Shown here piece after piece: positions 53,350-63,915 of a stretch of 64,000 nucleotides of DNA. The notes under the pieces were generated by a model, which was given only the letters and a program-made list of their open reading frames with translations, was not told the DNA's origin and made no database searches. Source of the DNA: Gari tellinella (taxonomy: Eukaryota; Mollusca; Bivalvia; Cardiida; Psammobiidae); the NCBI GenBank assembly GCA_922989275.2, contig OV277870.1, positions 32,856,356 through 32,920,355 on the forward strand, read 5' to 3'. The position numbers and the translations under genes are program-made. Every line of letters begins with the position of its first letter. The stretch's first letter is position 1.

Positions 53350-54401
53350 CAGGGGCGTAGCTTGGCCGAAATGAAAGTGTAGGCATACACAGTGTATCTT
53401 TTCTAGGGGGGTCCGGGGGCATGCTCCCCCGAGAAAATTTTGAGTTCTACAACACTGTAGACGCATTTAAGGAGGGTCTGGGGACACATTTATCTGAGGA
53501 ATTAATGAAATGAAAAGCTTCAAACAACAGACAATTTTAATTTTTTGCAAAGGAATATGTCTGCATATTTTCTTGAAAAAACCTCACCAAAAAACAACTT
53601 CACGTCAATTAGTATATAATAGGGTCTGATACCGTAATTTTTTCATTAACATACTCGCTACTTGAAATTATTTGGATGTAACTTTCTTTTCGGGACAAAT
53701 TGATCGAGCACACTACAGGCCCGTATGAAATCCAAAGTAACTATACCCATTTATGAACTCACTCTTACTAGGAGGGGGTTTGGGGAGGGTTGATTCCTAG
53801 ATAGCCTCTGGCTTGTTCTGATGGGCGTTTTTGCGCGTCCAAGACAGGTAAAATTCTGCCATAAATATATGTAAAAACTCGACTGAAAATGACATAAATT
53901 TTCTGTTCCAGGTTATTATAATGTAATTGTTGACAGGTTGTCTTCTATTAATCTCTAAATTAGACTCTAACACCACCCTATTCCTATTTTATTGCATTTT
54001 TTTTACTTTTTGAATTGTCGCAAGTATGAGGTCAGTGTGTACGCGGTAGTGCGTGTTTTGCATAAGGCAGCTACATGTACATGTACAATTGTACATGCGT
54101 TCGACGTAGTGATTCGACCAATTAATAAGTGAACCCTTTCTTACTAGGGGGGTCCGGGGGTATGCTCCCCGGGAAATTGTATTCCTAGATAGTCTATAGG
54201 TGCGTTCTGAGGTCTTTTCCCGCGTTTGATAATGGCAAAATACTAACATGAAACTATGTAAAAATAATTGGGGTTCACCTCTAACCCCCCTTAGATGTCA
54301 AATTTATTATTTTTTCTGCATTTTTAGCCTTTTTTGTTTTTTGGACTTCTAAAAAAAGTGTAGGCACGTGCCTACTTGCCTAATAGGAAGCTACGCCAAT
54401 G
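53350..54401. mobile_element. hAT-type non-autonomous element (1.05 kb)
   Basis: Left end CAGGGGCGTAGCTTGGC and right end '..GGAAGCTACGCCAATG' form a short TIR of the hAT style (CAG.GGCG). The 8-bp flanks are GCAGCAGC (53342-53349) and GCAGCAGG (54402-54409), 7 of 8 identical, which fits the 8-bp duplication of hAT. Just inside both ends is 'gtgtaggca' / 'tgtaggcacgtgcctac'. Internally 'aggggggtccgggggcatgc' 'tcccc' (53404) recurs at 54148 and more weakly at 53770, each followed by 'ttcctagatag(c/t)ct' except the first. No transposase frame. 'ggggtccggggg(c/t)atgctcccc' is a motif I have seen widely in invertebrate repeats. Confidence 0.85.
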
Positions 54402-54409
54402 GCAGCAGG

Positions 54410-54967
54410 AACGGCATTTTAACAACACCCTTGAAATAAGCAGCACAAGCAGACGCATAATAATTAATTAACCACCTGCACCATAACAGATACATCACAA
54501 CCCCAACCGCAACCCCCATCCCCAACCACCACCGCCTCTACATCCACCTTCAATATCATCATTATTGCCGTAGGCTAAATTAGCAACAAAACTCACCAGT
54601 AGCACAAGTTGTGTTTATTATAATACATGCACAATCATCACACTCGTCCTCAGCAGGAGTCATACAGCAAAAACCACGTACGCACAGTGTGTCCCAATAA
54701 ACGTCTGTACCATATTATCAATTGCAAAATATTTGGATCCAGATCAGACGCCGCGTATCCGTTCAAAGCAGAACCTGTTGAAAGTATGATGTAAACGCGA
54801 TAAAGACGTTGCTATGAAAGACATGGTTAACAAATAAAATGTATTGCACAGCAAAAGGGACTCCAAAATTCATCTTTATGCACCTGACGTGAACTAAGAG
54901 GCTTAAATTTATCTCCAAGCCATGAAAGAGCTGCATTGTTCACGTACAGGAACGAAAGCGTAATCCC
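54410..54967. other. Unassigned DNA with a core scrap
   Basis: 'tcaattgcaaaatatttgga' 'tccagatcagacgccgcgta' (54719-54756) is a family A/B half core. No gene. Confidence 0.4.
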
Positions 54968-55470
54968 TCTTTATTAACCCCTTCACTGTCATGACGTCAT
55001 TTGCTTTAAACAAATGTCGTCTGCTTTTATTTCTAAAATTAAAATTAAGATATTATGACTTAAAGCGACTCGTAAGCGGATGGTGTATTTGCAAAAATAA
55101 AAGAAAATGCTCAAATAAAACCAAATGTGTAGCATTATCGTGCATCTGACATTAGAAAAATATGATCAGTCTAAAAACATCCTTAAGAAAAGGCTTCAAA
55201 TCTTCATTTTTTTTAGATATTTTCCATCGTTTTATCCGTTGCGTCGACTGACACAATATAAATTGAACACGGGCTCAGACATAAATCCGAGCTTATTTTG
55301 AAATGCATTTATTAACAGAAGTCTTATCCTAAACTTATTCTTGCCCATTTATATAAGCATTCGATATATATGTACAAATTACTATTTTTAATGCTAAATC
55401 CGGTTGCGAGCCTCTATTAGAAATGTTGAGATAAATGTCAAACATTTTTAATCCTGGTCAGACGCTGAGT
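54968..55470 (+). mobile_element. Family B element, split or diffuse
   Basis: Arm: 'taaccccttcactgtcatga' 'cgtcatttgctttaaacaaa' 'tgtcgtctgcttttatttct' (54975-55034). About 400 bp later: 'gtcaaacatttttaatcctg' 'gtcagacgctgagtaattcg' (55437-55475). Intervening DNA is unassigned. Confidence 0.4.
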
Positions 55471-55645
55471 AATTCGCCATTATTTTTCAAAATAATGTCT
55501 ATTTACACTGTGTTTCATTGGGTTTGTATGCACTACTTTTTCTTTCTTTTATTTTTGTGAAAAATACCGTCTTCTACAATACGTAATTCGTACGAGTGTG
55601 AATACACCTATCAATAAGTCATCTTTTGAGATGATATTTTACTAT

Positions 55646-56014
55646 GCAGTGCTCCCTCTCTACAGCAGCAGCAAATGGGAGACAAAGATTGCGTGTGTTG
55701 TTCGGAGGGATTTTTTTTATAGTGAGGGAAAATAAAAAACTTGGCTAACATTTGCAAACAGTTTGAATCCAGATCAGAAACCACGGAACGCGACGTCTGA
55801 TCTGGATTACAGCAGATCACTCGCCATTATATTTCTTCTGTCAAATTATCCACTAATATGTAACGTTGAGAAAAAACAGCAAATGACAATTTTTAAGCAG
55901 ACGATAATGCAGCAGTGCAAAAGTTAGATACTTTTCTTATTTGGAGAATCGCGGCAAGGGTCGCTGTAAGCAGGGGGTCATACTTCTGAGGGCCGTTGTA
56001 CGGAGGGAACACTG
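55646..56014. mobile_element. Family C MITE (pogo-like ends), copy 1
   Basis: 'CAGTGCTCCCTCTCTACAGC' at the left and 'ggccgttgtacggagggaac' 'actg' at the right, followed by TA. It carries an internal family B-type core, 'gcaaacagtttgaatccaga' 'tcagaaaccacggaacgcga' 'cgtctgatctggatta' (55755-55808), and then 'aagcagacgataatgcagca' 'gtg'. No ORF. Confidence 0.75.
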
Positions 56015-56336
56015 TATCTTCAAATGAAGTTATTGTTGTTTTCTTATGGAAAAATGTATATTAATAAACCCCTCTTCAGCTGAATATTTATTACACTACT
56101 ATACATGAAACTTCGCCTACAGGATTGCAACAAGTTGATCATGAAAAACCCTAAGCTTTCTTTTTTCTTCTATTTTTAAGCGCAATTTGAAAGTAAAACA
56201 GAAATCGCCTTTATAGAGCGTTCTGTTTTATTATTTGCCTGCTTTAAGTTATCATCTGCTAGGATAAAAATTAAAAATCCGACATTTTAGGCACCACCAG
56301 AATAAATGGCCGTCATGTGCTTACTATGACATTCTA
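56015..56336. other. Unassigned DNA
   Basis: No structure recognised. Confidence 0.35.
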
Positions 56337-56566
56337 CAGTGGAGGAGGCGTTATTGCGTGCCATGTAAAACGCAATGAAACGAAAACGGAATGAAAACTA
56401 AATTTTTAAATGAACTGTTATCGAAATGTGTTGATGGTTTTGTTAATCTGAATCTGTTTTATACGGCGTCTGATATCGCTCAAAACATTTTGCAATGGAC
56501 ATAATGATTTTAACATAAAAGCGGTTTGGTTTGGTGTTTTGGAAAAGGATAACGTCTACTCCACTA
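56337..56566 (-). mobile_element. Family A MITE, complete ends (230 bp)
   Basis: TA then CAGTGGAGGAGGCGTTATTG at the left and 'ggataacgtctactccact' at the right. 'aaaacgcaatgaaacgaaaa' 'cgga' marks minus orientation. The core is half lost ('tttatacggcgtctgatatc' 'gctcaaaacattttgc'). Confidence 0.85.
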
Positions 56567-56769
56567 AAAAATATAATATTAACATTAGTCAATAAAATAA
56601 GAATATGTTTCGCCTGGAAAGAGTGTCGACAAATGCCATCATATTTTATAACAAAATAGTGCAGACCCAGACGATAAAACTTCTTCAGCAGTTGTCTAAT
56701 CTTTGTCTACACTGTTTTTGAAAGACCTCAATATCCGCGTATAGGAAATATGTTATAGACTGCGTATAA

Positions 56770-56988
56770 CACTACACATGAGAATATGGTATTTTACCCA
56801 ATGTAAACGATTTGGAACCAGATCAGACGCCGTGTAACCCGGCGTCTTACAAGGCTTCATAGGGTTTGTCACTCAGTTCAAACTATATCCTCGGAAGTTT
56901 AAGAAAATGTGGATTTTTTTTTATTTTAGTGCATTGCGTTAGTGTTTTGTTTGCGTTGAATTGAGAAAGAATAACGCCTTCTCCTCTG
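56770..56988 (+). mobile_element. Family A MITE
   Basis: Left end eroded ('ggtattttacccaatgtaaa'). Core 'cgatttggaaccagatcaga' 'cgccgtgtaacccggcgtct' 'tacaaggcttca'. Right block 'tattttagtgcattgcgtta' 'gtgttttgtttgcg' and 'gaaagaataacgccttctcc' 'tctg'. Confidence 0.85.
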
Positions 56989-57327
56989 TAAATATGGTTC
57001 ACTTTCTGTTGGCTTCAAACACTAGGATTAAAGTCAAACAGAAATAGTTGTTTTAACTTATTACCGATGGATAATACTATGAATAAAATATGTTTAAACT
57101 AACAAATTGAAATGCATTTTATTATAAAGTAAACCATTGAATTGCGATAACTGTGTACATCCACCCATTTCAATCACCCATCAAGAATAAATATAAACTA
57201 GCCATTAGAGACTGGAAGAGTCAAGATTGGACAATGAAGTATTTGATGGGATGATAAACATTCTCCTATTCTATTTCCATCACTGCCATGGTTAGACAAG
57301 AGCTCGATACTTAAATGAAATTCAATA
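56989..57327. other. Unassigned DNA
   Basis: No structure recognised. Confidence 0.35.
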
Positions 57328-57641
57328 CAGTGCCCCCTCTCTACAACAACACTCAAATATTGTGTGTTTTGTTCTGAGAGAGTTGTTATAGGGAGGGAAA
57401 TTTACTTACATTTGCAAACTGCTTGGATTTAGATCTTATCTGGATTCTAGCTATTTGTCACTCGTAATAAATCTAAATTTCGTTCTAAATGTCTAATATG
57501 CGACTTTGAGAAAAAAAAAGCAGACGACAATTTTAAGCAGACAATATTGCAGCAGTGAAAGTGTTAGGCATTTTTGTCTTTTTTGGGGGTTAGCGACACG
57601 CGTTTTTGTAAGGAAGGACCCGTTGTAGAGAGGGATCACTA
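57328..57641. mobile_element. Family C MITE, copy 2
   Basis: TA-flanked 'CAGTGCCCCCTCTCTACAAC' at the left and 'cgttgtagagagggatcact' at the right. Contains 'tttgcaaactgcttggattt' 'agatcttatctggattctag' and 'aagcagacgacaattttaag' 'cagacaatattgcagcagtg' in the same order as copy 1, so the internal core is a stable part of the family. Confidence 0.8.
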
Positions 57642-58656
57642 TATAGTGGTACCAAACGGACGGAAAAGTTATCTTGAAGAAAACGTTATTTTTACCAAAT
57701 AAATTCCTTGATGTTTATGCCGTCATGCGCCTATAAACAGTTTGGAGCCAGATCAGACGCCTAATAACCCATCATCTGATCTGACCCCAGACTCTCTGCA
57801 ACTCAGAATAAAATGAATCTAAAGCATTAGAAATTTCTAAAACATGACATGTTCTACAATGTCTGTGCAATCATCATTGTGTGTGAAGAATCTTGGTGCT
57901 AGATTAAATTCCCAAATGGATATGACACAGCACATTAACGCTGTGTGCAGGTCTAGCTATGCACAGCTGCGGCAAACAGGTCATATAAGACAGTACCTTT
58001 CTCCAGAAGCTACAAAGACTTTGATCAATTCTCTGGTCACTTTATAAAGTGACTACTGCAACTCACTGCTGTATGGAATTCCCCAAAACTCACTATGAAA
58101 ACTACAGCGTGTGCAAAATACAGCAGCCCGCGTCAAAAGCAGGACCCCTCGGTACAATCACATCACTCCAGTCTTGAAGGATCTTCACTGGCTTCCAGTT
58201 CAACACAGAATTGAGTTCAAAATTCTGACACTCACATACAAAGCCATTTGCAATATTTCTCGAAGGTCCATGTCAGTATGCTTGACGTGTATAAACCTCG
58301 AAGAGAGCTGCGGTCTTCGACTAAATCAGTATCGCTGGTTGTACCGATAAGTCGTTTGGTGAGGTGAGGGGATTGAAGTTGCATGCATGCAGTCTCAAAG
58401 CTCTGGAACAGTCTACCATCAGACATTAGAAATCCGAGCTCAGTTGTAGTCTTCAAAAAACGTCTGAAACACACACTTGTTTAATATTTGTTATTAGAAC
58501 ACTGCTACCTATGCGATATGTTCTTGCTGTAGATGTTGTGGGTCTAAATAGGAGTTCTGGAGTATTATTTGGTTTATGGTCTCTTATAGAAATTTTTAGT
58601 TGTTGTCGCATGCTACTTTTCCTAGTTATGTTGAATTGGGCGGCCTTTATTATTAG

Positions 58657-58805
58657 AATCAAGCACAGCTTTTGGTAAAGACGGGGAATTCTATACCCGA
58701 GGTTTGTCTGTTCCCAGTCGGAAACGAGCTTTAGCGAGTTTCCGACAGGAACAGACAAACCGAGGGTATAGAATCCCCCGTCTTTACCAAAAGCCGTGCT
58801 TGATT
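58657..58805. repeat. 149-bp palindrome, 68-bp arms
   Basis: AATCAAGCACAGCTTTTGGT and the following bases to 58724 pair with 58738-58805 ('..ccaaaagccgtgcttgatt') with few mismatches, enclosing 'gagctttagcgag'. The loop style is like that of the 29.55-29.65 kb hairpin. Confidence 0.95.
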
Positions 58806-59453
58806 ATTTTCTCGCTTAAAATTACCGTTGAAACGAGTTAATTAAAGGAATTGTAAAGACCTACTTTTTTTCCGAATCGCACATTCCATATCCAATAGCA
58901 ACAAACAGCTGTTTAAAAGTCGCGCTTTTTCAGCTTGGCTTTAACATTTATTTGTACACACGTTTTAAGAAGAAAACATGTCCCATTTTAGATCACAACT
59001 CAGAAATACAAACGTTTTTATTGAATCCAAGCGATTTTGAATAGTAAAATTTATCAAAACGTCCATTTCTTGCTTTATATGCGTTCTACTTTCAAGCCAT
59101 AACAACAACCGACGTCAACGACGTCATATAAGAACGTGACCTTACGCGTATATTCGATCATGTGAAACAATCAACAACAACAACATAAATTATGGTTTAA
59201 ACATCGGATCATTGAATTGTCGAAAGTCACAGACAACTGTAGAGTCTACTGTAAAATTATCGGTTTCATTTCTCTCTATAAACGTAGTTTGTGGTCCATT
59301 TAAGTTTTAGGGAATTTCTGTAAGAGTAACGTCCCTTTCCCTTACTTTTAGCCAATCGGGCGGAATGATACCGTACCAGACAAGGTTTGCCGCACTGCTA
59401 TTTATGGTAACAAACTGTGGTCTAGCACCCCTGAAAAGCGAGAATGGGCGTTC

Positions 59454-59751
59454 TGTTATTATTTCTATTGGTCGGCAATCAGAAGCCGGTTGCGTCATTG
59501 CTGGTTGATGGGGATAATGTAATCGCCGTTTTGGGAGCTATATTTTGTATGTTTATTTTAGATCTTATTGTAGTTATGTATCTTTTCTTGGCGGCCTGCA
59601 TTGGGTGCTCTACTATTATTTCTATCAGTCGGCAATCAGAAGCCGGTCGCTTCATTGCTGATTGTTTTGGGTAATGTGATCGCCATTTTGGGGGCTGTAT
59701 TTTGTTTATTCATGTTTATTTTAGATCAAATTGTAGTTATTTTGTCTTTTC
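59454..59751 (+). repeat. Tandem duplication, period about 157 bp
   Basis: 'ttatttctattggtcggcaa' 'tcagaagccggttgcgtcat' 'tgctg' (59458) recurs as 'ttatttctatcagtcggcaa' 'tcagaagccggtcgcttcat' 'tgctg' (59617). Both continue 'taatgt(a/g)atcgcc.ttttggg' and 'atgtttattttagatc'. The open frame 59444-59674 (+) follows this repeat. Confidence 0.9.
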
Positions 59752-59894
59752 TCGCTTAATAGGTTCATTTATGGAATTTCATGTGAAGCGCTTTTGAACG
59801 CACTACCCCTGTGTGAAAAGAGCGCTATATAAATCTGGTATAATAATAATAATAATATAACTTGAACGGGGAAAAATAACACTTTCTCAAAGGT

Positions 59895-61415
59895 ACAATT
59901 ATTCCGATTAAGGTAGCTCACGGGTGAGCTTGGTTTTCGGGACAGGTGTTATGAAACTGAATTTGTAGAGTTATACTAGTCTAAGAAACAATATGGGACG
60001 ATAAATCCAAACTTTGTCGTTTCGATTGTCTTTTAAATCTCCATTTATGATAGGTTGATTCTTCATATCAGGGTCTTCACTATTTGTCAATTTGCTATAC
60101 ATCGAACAGAACAACCTAAAATAGTCATAAATATACTAACATTATTGATAACTGAGACTTTACCTTTAAGGTTTCAGGGGTAAATGAGTTAAAATGCGAA
60201 CGAAAAACGTCTCTCCCACTGTAGATATATCATTATGCCATTCAGAAATATCACTAAAGTATTATTTTCTCGGCTAGTTTAGTTCAACGTTGTTTTTGAA
60301 ACGCCTATTGTGTTAACAATATTTCCCCAGGAGACAGATAAGTGTAGAAACCAGCTGTGTTTCCAGCAAGTCAGTTTTAAACTTAATCAGACGATAACGT
60401 TCACAACATGGTGTAATGGAGAATATGTTATTATTTTCCGGTTATACGAAATGCATACCAACATGGCAGTCTATTAAAAAGGTTCTCAAAATTTCCTTTT
60501 TAAAATATGTGGTTCCCGGTATCTGATCCAGCTAAGTGTGTTAGCATAAACATGACATGTATATTTGGAAACCATAACGTTTTCCTACAACTGTTTGATG
60601 CCCGTTGCTTGAAGTATTATGCACACTAGCTAGAAATGTGATATTCTCTATGTAACATGCTAGCGTGCTAGCCTATTACATGTCACTAAAGCTTCATTAT
60701 ATATGTGGCTGATTTTGAATTCGTTATTAAGATTTCTGTAATTGAAGAGACAATACATACATTTACCTGTAAATACATTCAATAAACATTTATATTAAAC
60801 GAATATTCCAAACACGATGTTTTAATGAAGTACACGATTCTAAGGAAAAAACACTGAAGATACTACATATGCTATCAAAACACGTGTACATGTATAAATA
60901 AAATCTTATTTTACAGGCGCAAGACTTTTGGTGAAAGGGTATGTTGGGCGTCTAATCAAGATGTAAATTGTAAAGAAAAAGAAAAGAAAAAGAAGATGTA
61001 AAATTTGTGTCACCCGTGTCAATATTTGTTCGGTCAACGTGTATTTGAACATATTTTAAAACAAATTCACAGATAACAGTATTAAGACAGACGTTGACAT
61101 TGTTGTAGTGTAATAAAAACGTATATCGTTGACTTGGTTTTTAAACGTGTGACAAATCTGTCAGTCTGTCTTCACCATGTGTGACTACATGTATACTGTT
61201 TGGCACTCATTTCGATAATTGGTCAGTCAAGCTGCTGGAAATCATACGATGTAATAGCTTAGACAACATTGTTAAAGCACGCAACATTATAGAGGAGAGC
61301 GGGTTAAATCAGACAATACAATGAGCCGGTGACAGGTTTAAAACATACGACCCTAGCGGCGAGAATACTCGTCATTTATAAATATAGTAGATCTACATGT
61401 GAAGAGCACACATGT
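59895..61415. other. Unassigned AT-rich DNA
   Basis: About 1.5 kb without a gene. An eroded 'gcgaacgaaaaacgtctctc' 'ccactgta' end is at 60197-60225, and a 'gctagcgtgctagc' palindrome at about 60659-60672. Confidence 0.4.
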
Positions 61416-61419
61416 CCCA

Positions 61420-61495
61420 TTGCAAACAATTTAAACCCTGAATAGAGCCCTCTTATCAGGGACTACGCGGCTTGTCATTTGGAAATTTACTACGA
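61420..61495 (+). mobile_element. Variant palindromic core (CCTGAT type)
   Basis: 'gcaaacaatttaaaccctga' 'atagagccctcttatcaggg' 'actacgcggcttgtcatttg' 'gaaat', like 39.06 and 52.77 kb. Confidence 0.6.
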
Positions 61496-61850
61496 AACAT
61501 TTAATTGTAAAAAATTGACTTGACTTTATTGAATATGGAATCGTCCAATAAACGTATCAGGGGTTAAAGGGTTAATGGGTTAAAGGGTATATTTAATGGT
61601 AGTTAGTTACTATTTCTACTTACCCGTTATTCTTCTCTGAAAAGAGGTTTGTCATGCGAACTCACATGGACGATTCACTAGCTATTGTCCATGTGTTACA
61701 ACAACATAAGATGAGGCTGTTTGTCAAAATGAATGCTTAACTAACACGTCTGCATAATTACAATCAATGTAATACAGATACGTATTGTACATACAAGTTA
61801 TCGTTGTACTAGTCCGATCATAATTCCTGTGAGGCAATACAGAAACAGTT
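61496..61850. other. Unassigned DNA
   Basis: A short 'gggttaaagggttaatgggt' 'taaaggg' tandem lies at 61561-61587. No gene. Confidence 0.4.
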
Positions 61851-62130
61851 GGTGTGCCGTTATATTTCCCGTTTAAACGAAACTAAACTCAGTGTTATAA
61901 TATAGTGGAACATACTTTAATATTGCTCATTTAAACGTAAAAGAAACGCAAATGCAATGTTATAAATGCATGTAGAAATTAACAAAAATGAAATTTCGGA
62001 TTTTTTATTTTAATCTGAGTAGAAAACAGTTTGGAGCCGGATTAGACGCGGTGTTTCCAACCTGTTTACAATGAAAATTGTAGTTTTAGCATAAGCGCGT
62101 TAATGGGAAAGAGTAACGTCTTCTTCTTTA
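61851..62130 (-). mobile_element. Family A MITE with a second end fragment
   Basis: A first end fragment, 'gccgttatatttcccgttta' 'aacgaaactaaactcagtg' (61857-61895), then a fuller copy starting TA/TAGTGGAACATACTTTAATA (61913), 'tttaatctgagtagaaaaca' 'gtttggagccggattagacg' 'cgg', 'tagcataagcgcgttaatgg' 'gaaagagtaacgtcttctt'. The core right arm is partly lost. Confidence 0.75.
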
Positions 62131-62164
62131 TATGTAGGGAAATGGACTGTTTTAAAAACATTAT

Positions 62165-62305
62165 CGATGTGTTATAATCTTACCAGCAAAAAGTTGGAGC
62201 GGAATCAGATCCTAGGTTATCCTTCGTCTGATCTGGTTCCAATCTCTTTGAACTGTTATAAACATAAACCTGGTGATTAGGAAATAACAAAGCCCACTTT
62301 ACTGT
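62165..62305 (-). mobile_element. Family A MITE, right half
   Basis: 'agcaaaaagttggagcggaa' 'tcagatcctaggttatcctt' 'cgtctgatctggttccaatc' and 'aaacctggtgattaggaaat' 'aacaaagcccactttactg'. Confidence 0.7.
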
Positions 62306-62315
62306 ATGTATCGGA

Positions 62316-62590
62316 AGACATTATTTGTTCCCCCTTAAACGAAATGAAACAACATTGATTCATCATCATCATCATCATCATCATTATCCAGTTTAGTTTA
62401 ACCAGGCCATTGATTAATCCTTCTTATAAGGGTGAGATAATAAACATTGATAGTTAATTAAATTCTCAGTGACAATCGGTTTGGAACCTGATCAGACGCC
62501 TAATTATTTGGCGTTTGATAAGGCTCAAAACTATTTGAAATATATACAGTATTATTTCAGGGCAAGTTCATATATATAGGGAAGAATAAA
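62316..62590 (-). mobile_element. Family A MITE with an inserted (ATC)n microsatellite
   Basis: 'atcggaagacattatttgtt' 'cccccttaaacgaaatgaaa' then (ATC)n at 62360-62384. Later 'attctcagtgacaatcggtt' 'tggaacctgatcagacgcct' 'aattatttggcgtttgataa' 'ggctcaaaactatttg' (62462-62537). The right end is lost. Confidence 0.7.
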
Positions 62591-63154
62591 AGCTGAGATT
62601 TAACTTAAAGATTTCTCTAACTAATACACCCACCGCTACAAGATATTATCCCATTCAAGTACTTCTATAATGTCCCGATACCCGAGCGTAGTGCTCCTCC
62701 ACTGATGTCTCTACGATACACCTGATACCTAGCCACAGGTTAATACATTCCGCACGAACACACTTACTCTCAGTAGTAAATACAGCTAGCCATATCTCAG
62801 AACTTCTTCCTTCCATTCACAAACACCTTGTGTATTATCATAGAGCGATGTGGAAGACCAGTCTTGGCGCGAAGTATTGTATTGGAGGCGCGGATCCAGC
62901 TTTATATATAAGAATGTTCGACAGCGCCATTTACCCTTCAGTCCGCATTAGCGCCAGGATACTTCCCTATCTCTTTCTGCTCATACTTTGGAGAAGACAA
63001 TATCATTTCCGAATAAATACGCTTAAAGTAAAACCTTGATGCGACGAAGCCAGAGCAAACGCTATGTTACCCGGCGTTTGACCAGACTACAAACAGTGTG
63101 CTAATAAGAATAACACTAAAACTTATCGTTTTCGAAACATTTTATCCAGTGTCA
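62591..63154. other. Unassigned DNA with a MITE scrap
   Basis: 'tttggagaagacaatatcat' 'ttccgaataaatacgcttaa' (62987) and 'agcaaacgctatgttacccg' 'gcgtttgaccagactacaaa' 'cag' (63053) are an eroded + strand family A copy. The open frame 62830-63039 overlaps it and is incidental. Confidence 0.5.
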
Positions 63155-63915
63155 AGGTGAGCTTTTTTGATAGTTCTGTGTCCGTCGGCCGTCGTCTTTT
63201 CTTCGTCCGGCCGTTTGTCGTCATCAATTTCTTTAAACGACATCTCCTCCAAAACTACTGGATGAATGTTGACCAAAGTTGACAGGAATGATCCTTATAT
63301 AGTCCTCTTTCAAAGTTGTTCAAACATTTCCGGTCCATTGCATATCTTATTCTTTTAGCTCATATCTAGAGCTAAAAATATATTTTTTCAATAAAAATTT
63401 AAAAATATTATTGTCTGAAACCACAGTACCCTGCGCTTAGATATTTACCATAAATCATCGGCTTCGGGTCCTCTATCAAGAGTATTCAAAGTATGTCCTT
63501 AGGGTAAAAATTTACCCCGCATCGGGGTCGTAATTTTACATAGAGTTATATAGTGAAATCTTCAAACATCTTTTTCTCTGAAACTAATATGGCCAGAGCT
63601 TTAATATTTAGCATGGTGACACTTCTAGAAGCCCTGAACCAATATTGTAAATATGGTTCCGGTCTGTTCCATATCTAATTCACAGGAGCTAAAAAAGATG
63701 TTTTTCAATTAAAACTAAAAAAAAACATTCTTGTCTGAAAAAACAGTTTCCTGAGCTTAGATGTTTGGCACAAAGCATCATCTATAGGTCTTCTATCAAC
63801 ATTGTTCAAATTATGTCCCTTGGGTAAAAAATGTTACATAGAGTTATAGAGGGAAATCTTCGACATGTTTTTCTCTGAAACTAATATGGCAAGAGCTTTG
63901 ATATTTGGCATACAG
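63155..63915 (-). repeat. Dispersed bivalve-type repeat, reverse copy
   Basis: 'aaggtgagcttttttgatag' then 'gtccgtcggccgtcgtcttt' 'tcttcgtccgg', 'actactggatgaatgttgac' 'caaagttgacaggaatgatc' and repeated 'tctctgaaactaatatggc(c/a)' 'agagctttaatattt'. These match, on the other strand and in the reverse order, the element at 16240-17268. Confidence 0.8.

Larger units (their letters stand above)
57858..59860 (+). mobile_element. CR1/L2-like non-LTR retroposon, 5'-truncated and decayed
   Basis: Encodes the C-terminal half of a reverse transcriptase ORF with stops and shifts: 'LCVKNLGARLNSQMDM' (57880), 'VCRSSYAQLRQ' and 'HIRQYLSPEATKTLINSL' (57945-58036), then after an in-frame TAA 'SDYCNSLLYGIPQ' (58048), 'LQRVQNTAARV' (58101), 'HITPVLKDLHWLPVQHRIEF' (58161) and 'LWNSLPSDIRN' (58404), ending at a stop at 58482-58484. 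The catalytic YADD region is upstream and missing. The 3' region ends 'gaacgcactacccctgtgtg' 'aaaagagcgctatataaatc' 'tggtataataataat', a LINE-type microsatellite tail. 58500-59760 contains a big palindrome and a tandem duplication that may be later insertions. The same family occurs reversed at 43.68-44.39 kb. Confidence 0.85.
57669..59894 (+). mobile_element. Family A MITE split by a 2-kb retroposon
   Basis: Left: 'cttgaagaaaacgttatttt' 'taccaaataaa', core 'acagtttggagccagatcag' 'acgcctaataacccatcatc' 'tgatctgaccccagact' and 'gcaactcagaataaaatgaa' (57672-57857). Right end: 'acttgaacggggaaaaataa' 'cactttctca' (59861-59890). The retroposon lies between them. Confidence 0.7.

Noticed and set aside
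59444..59674. 76-codon hydrophobic open frame as a membrane protein
   Set aside because: It spans a tandem duplication inside a retroposon 3' region, and the hydrophobic stretch reflects T-rich DNA.
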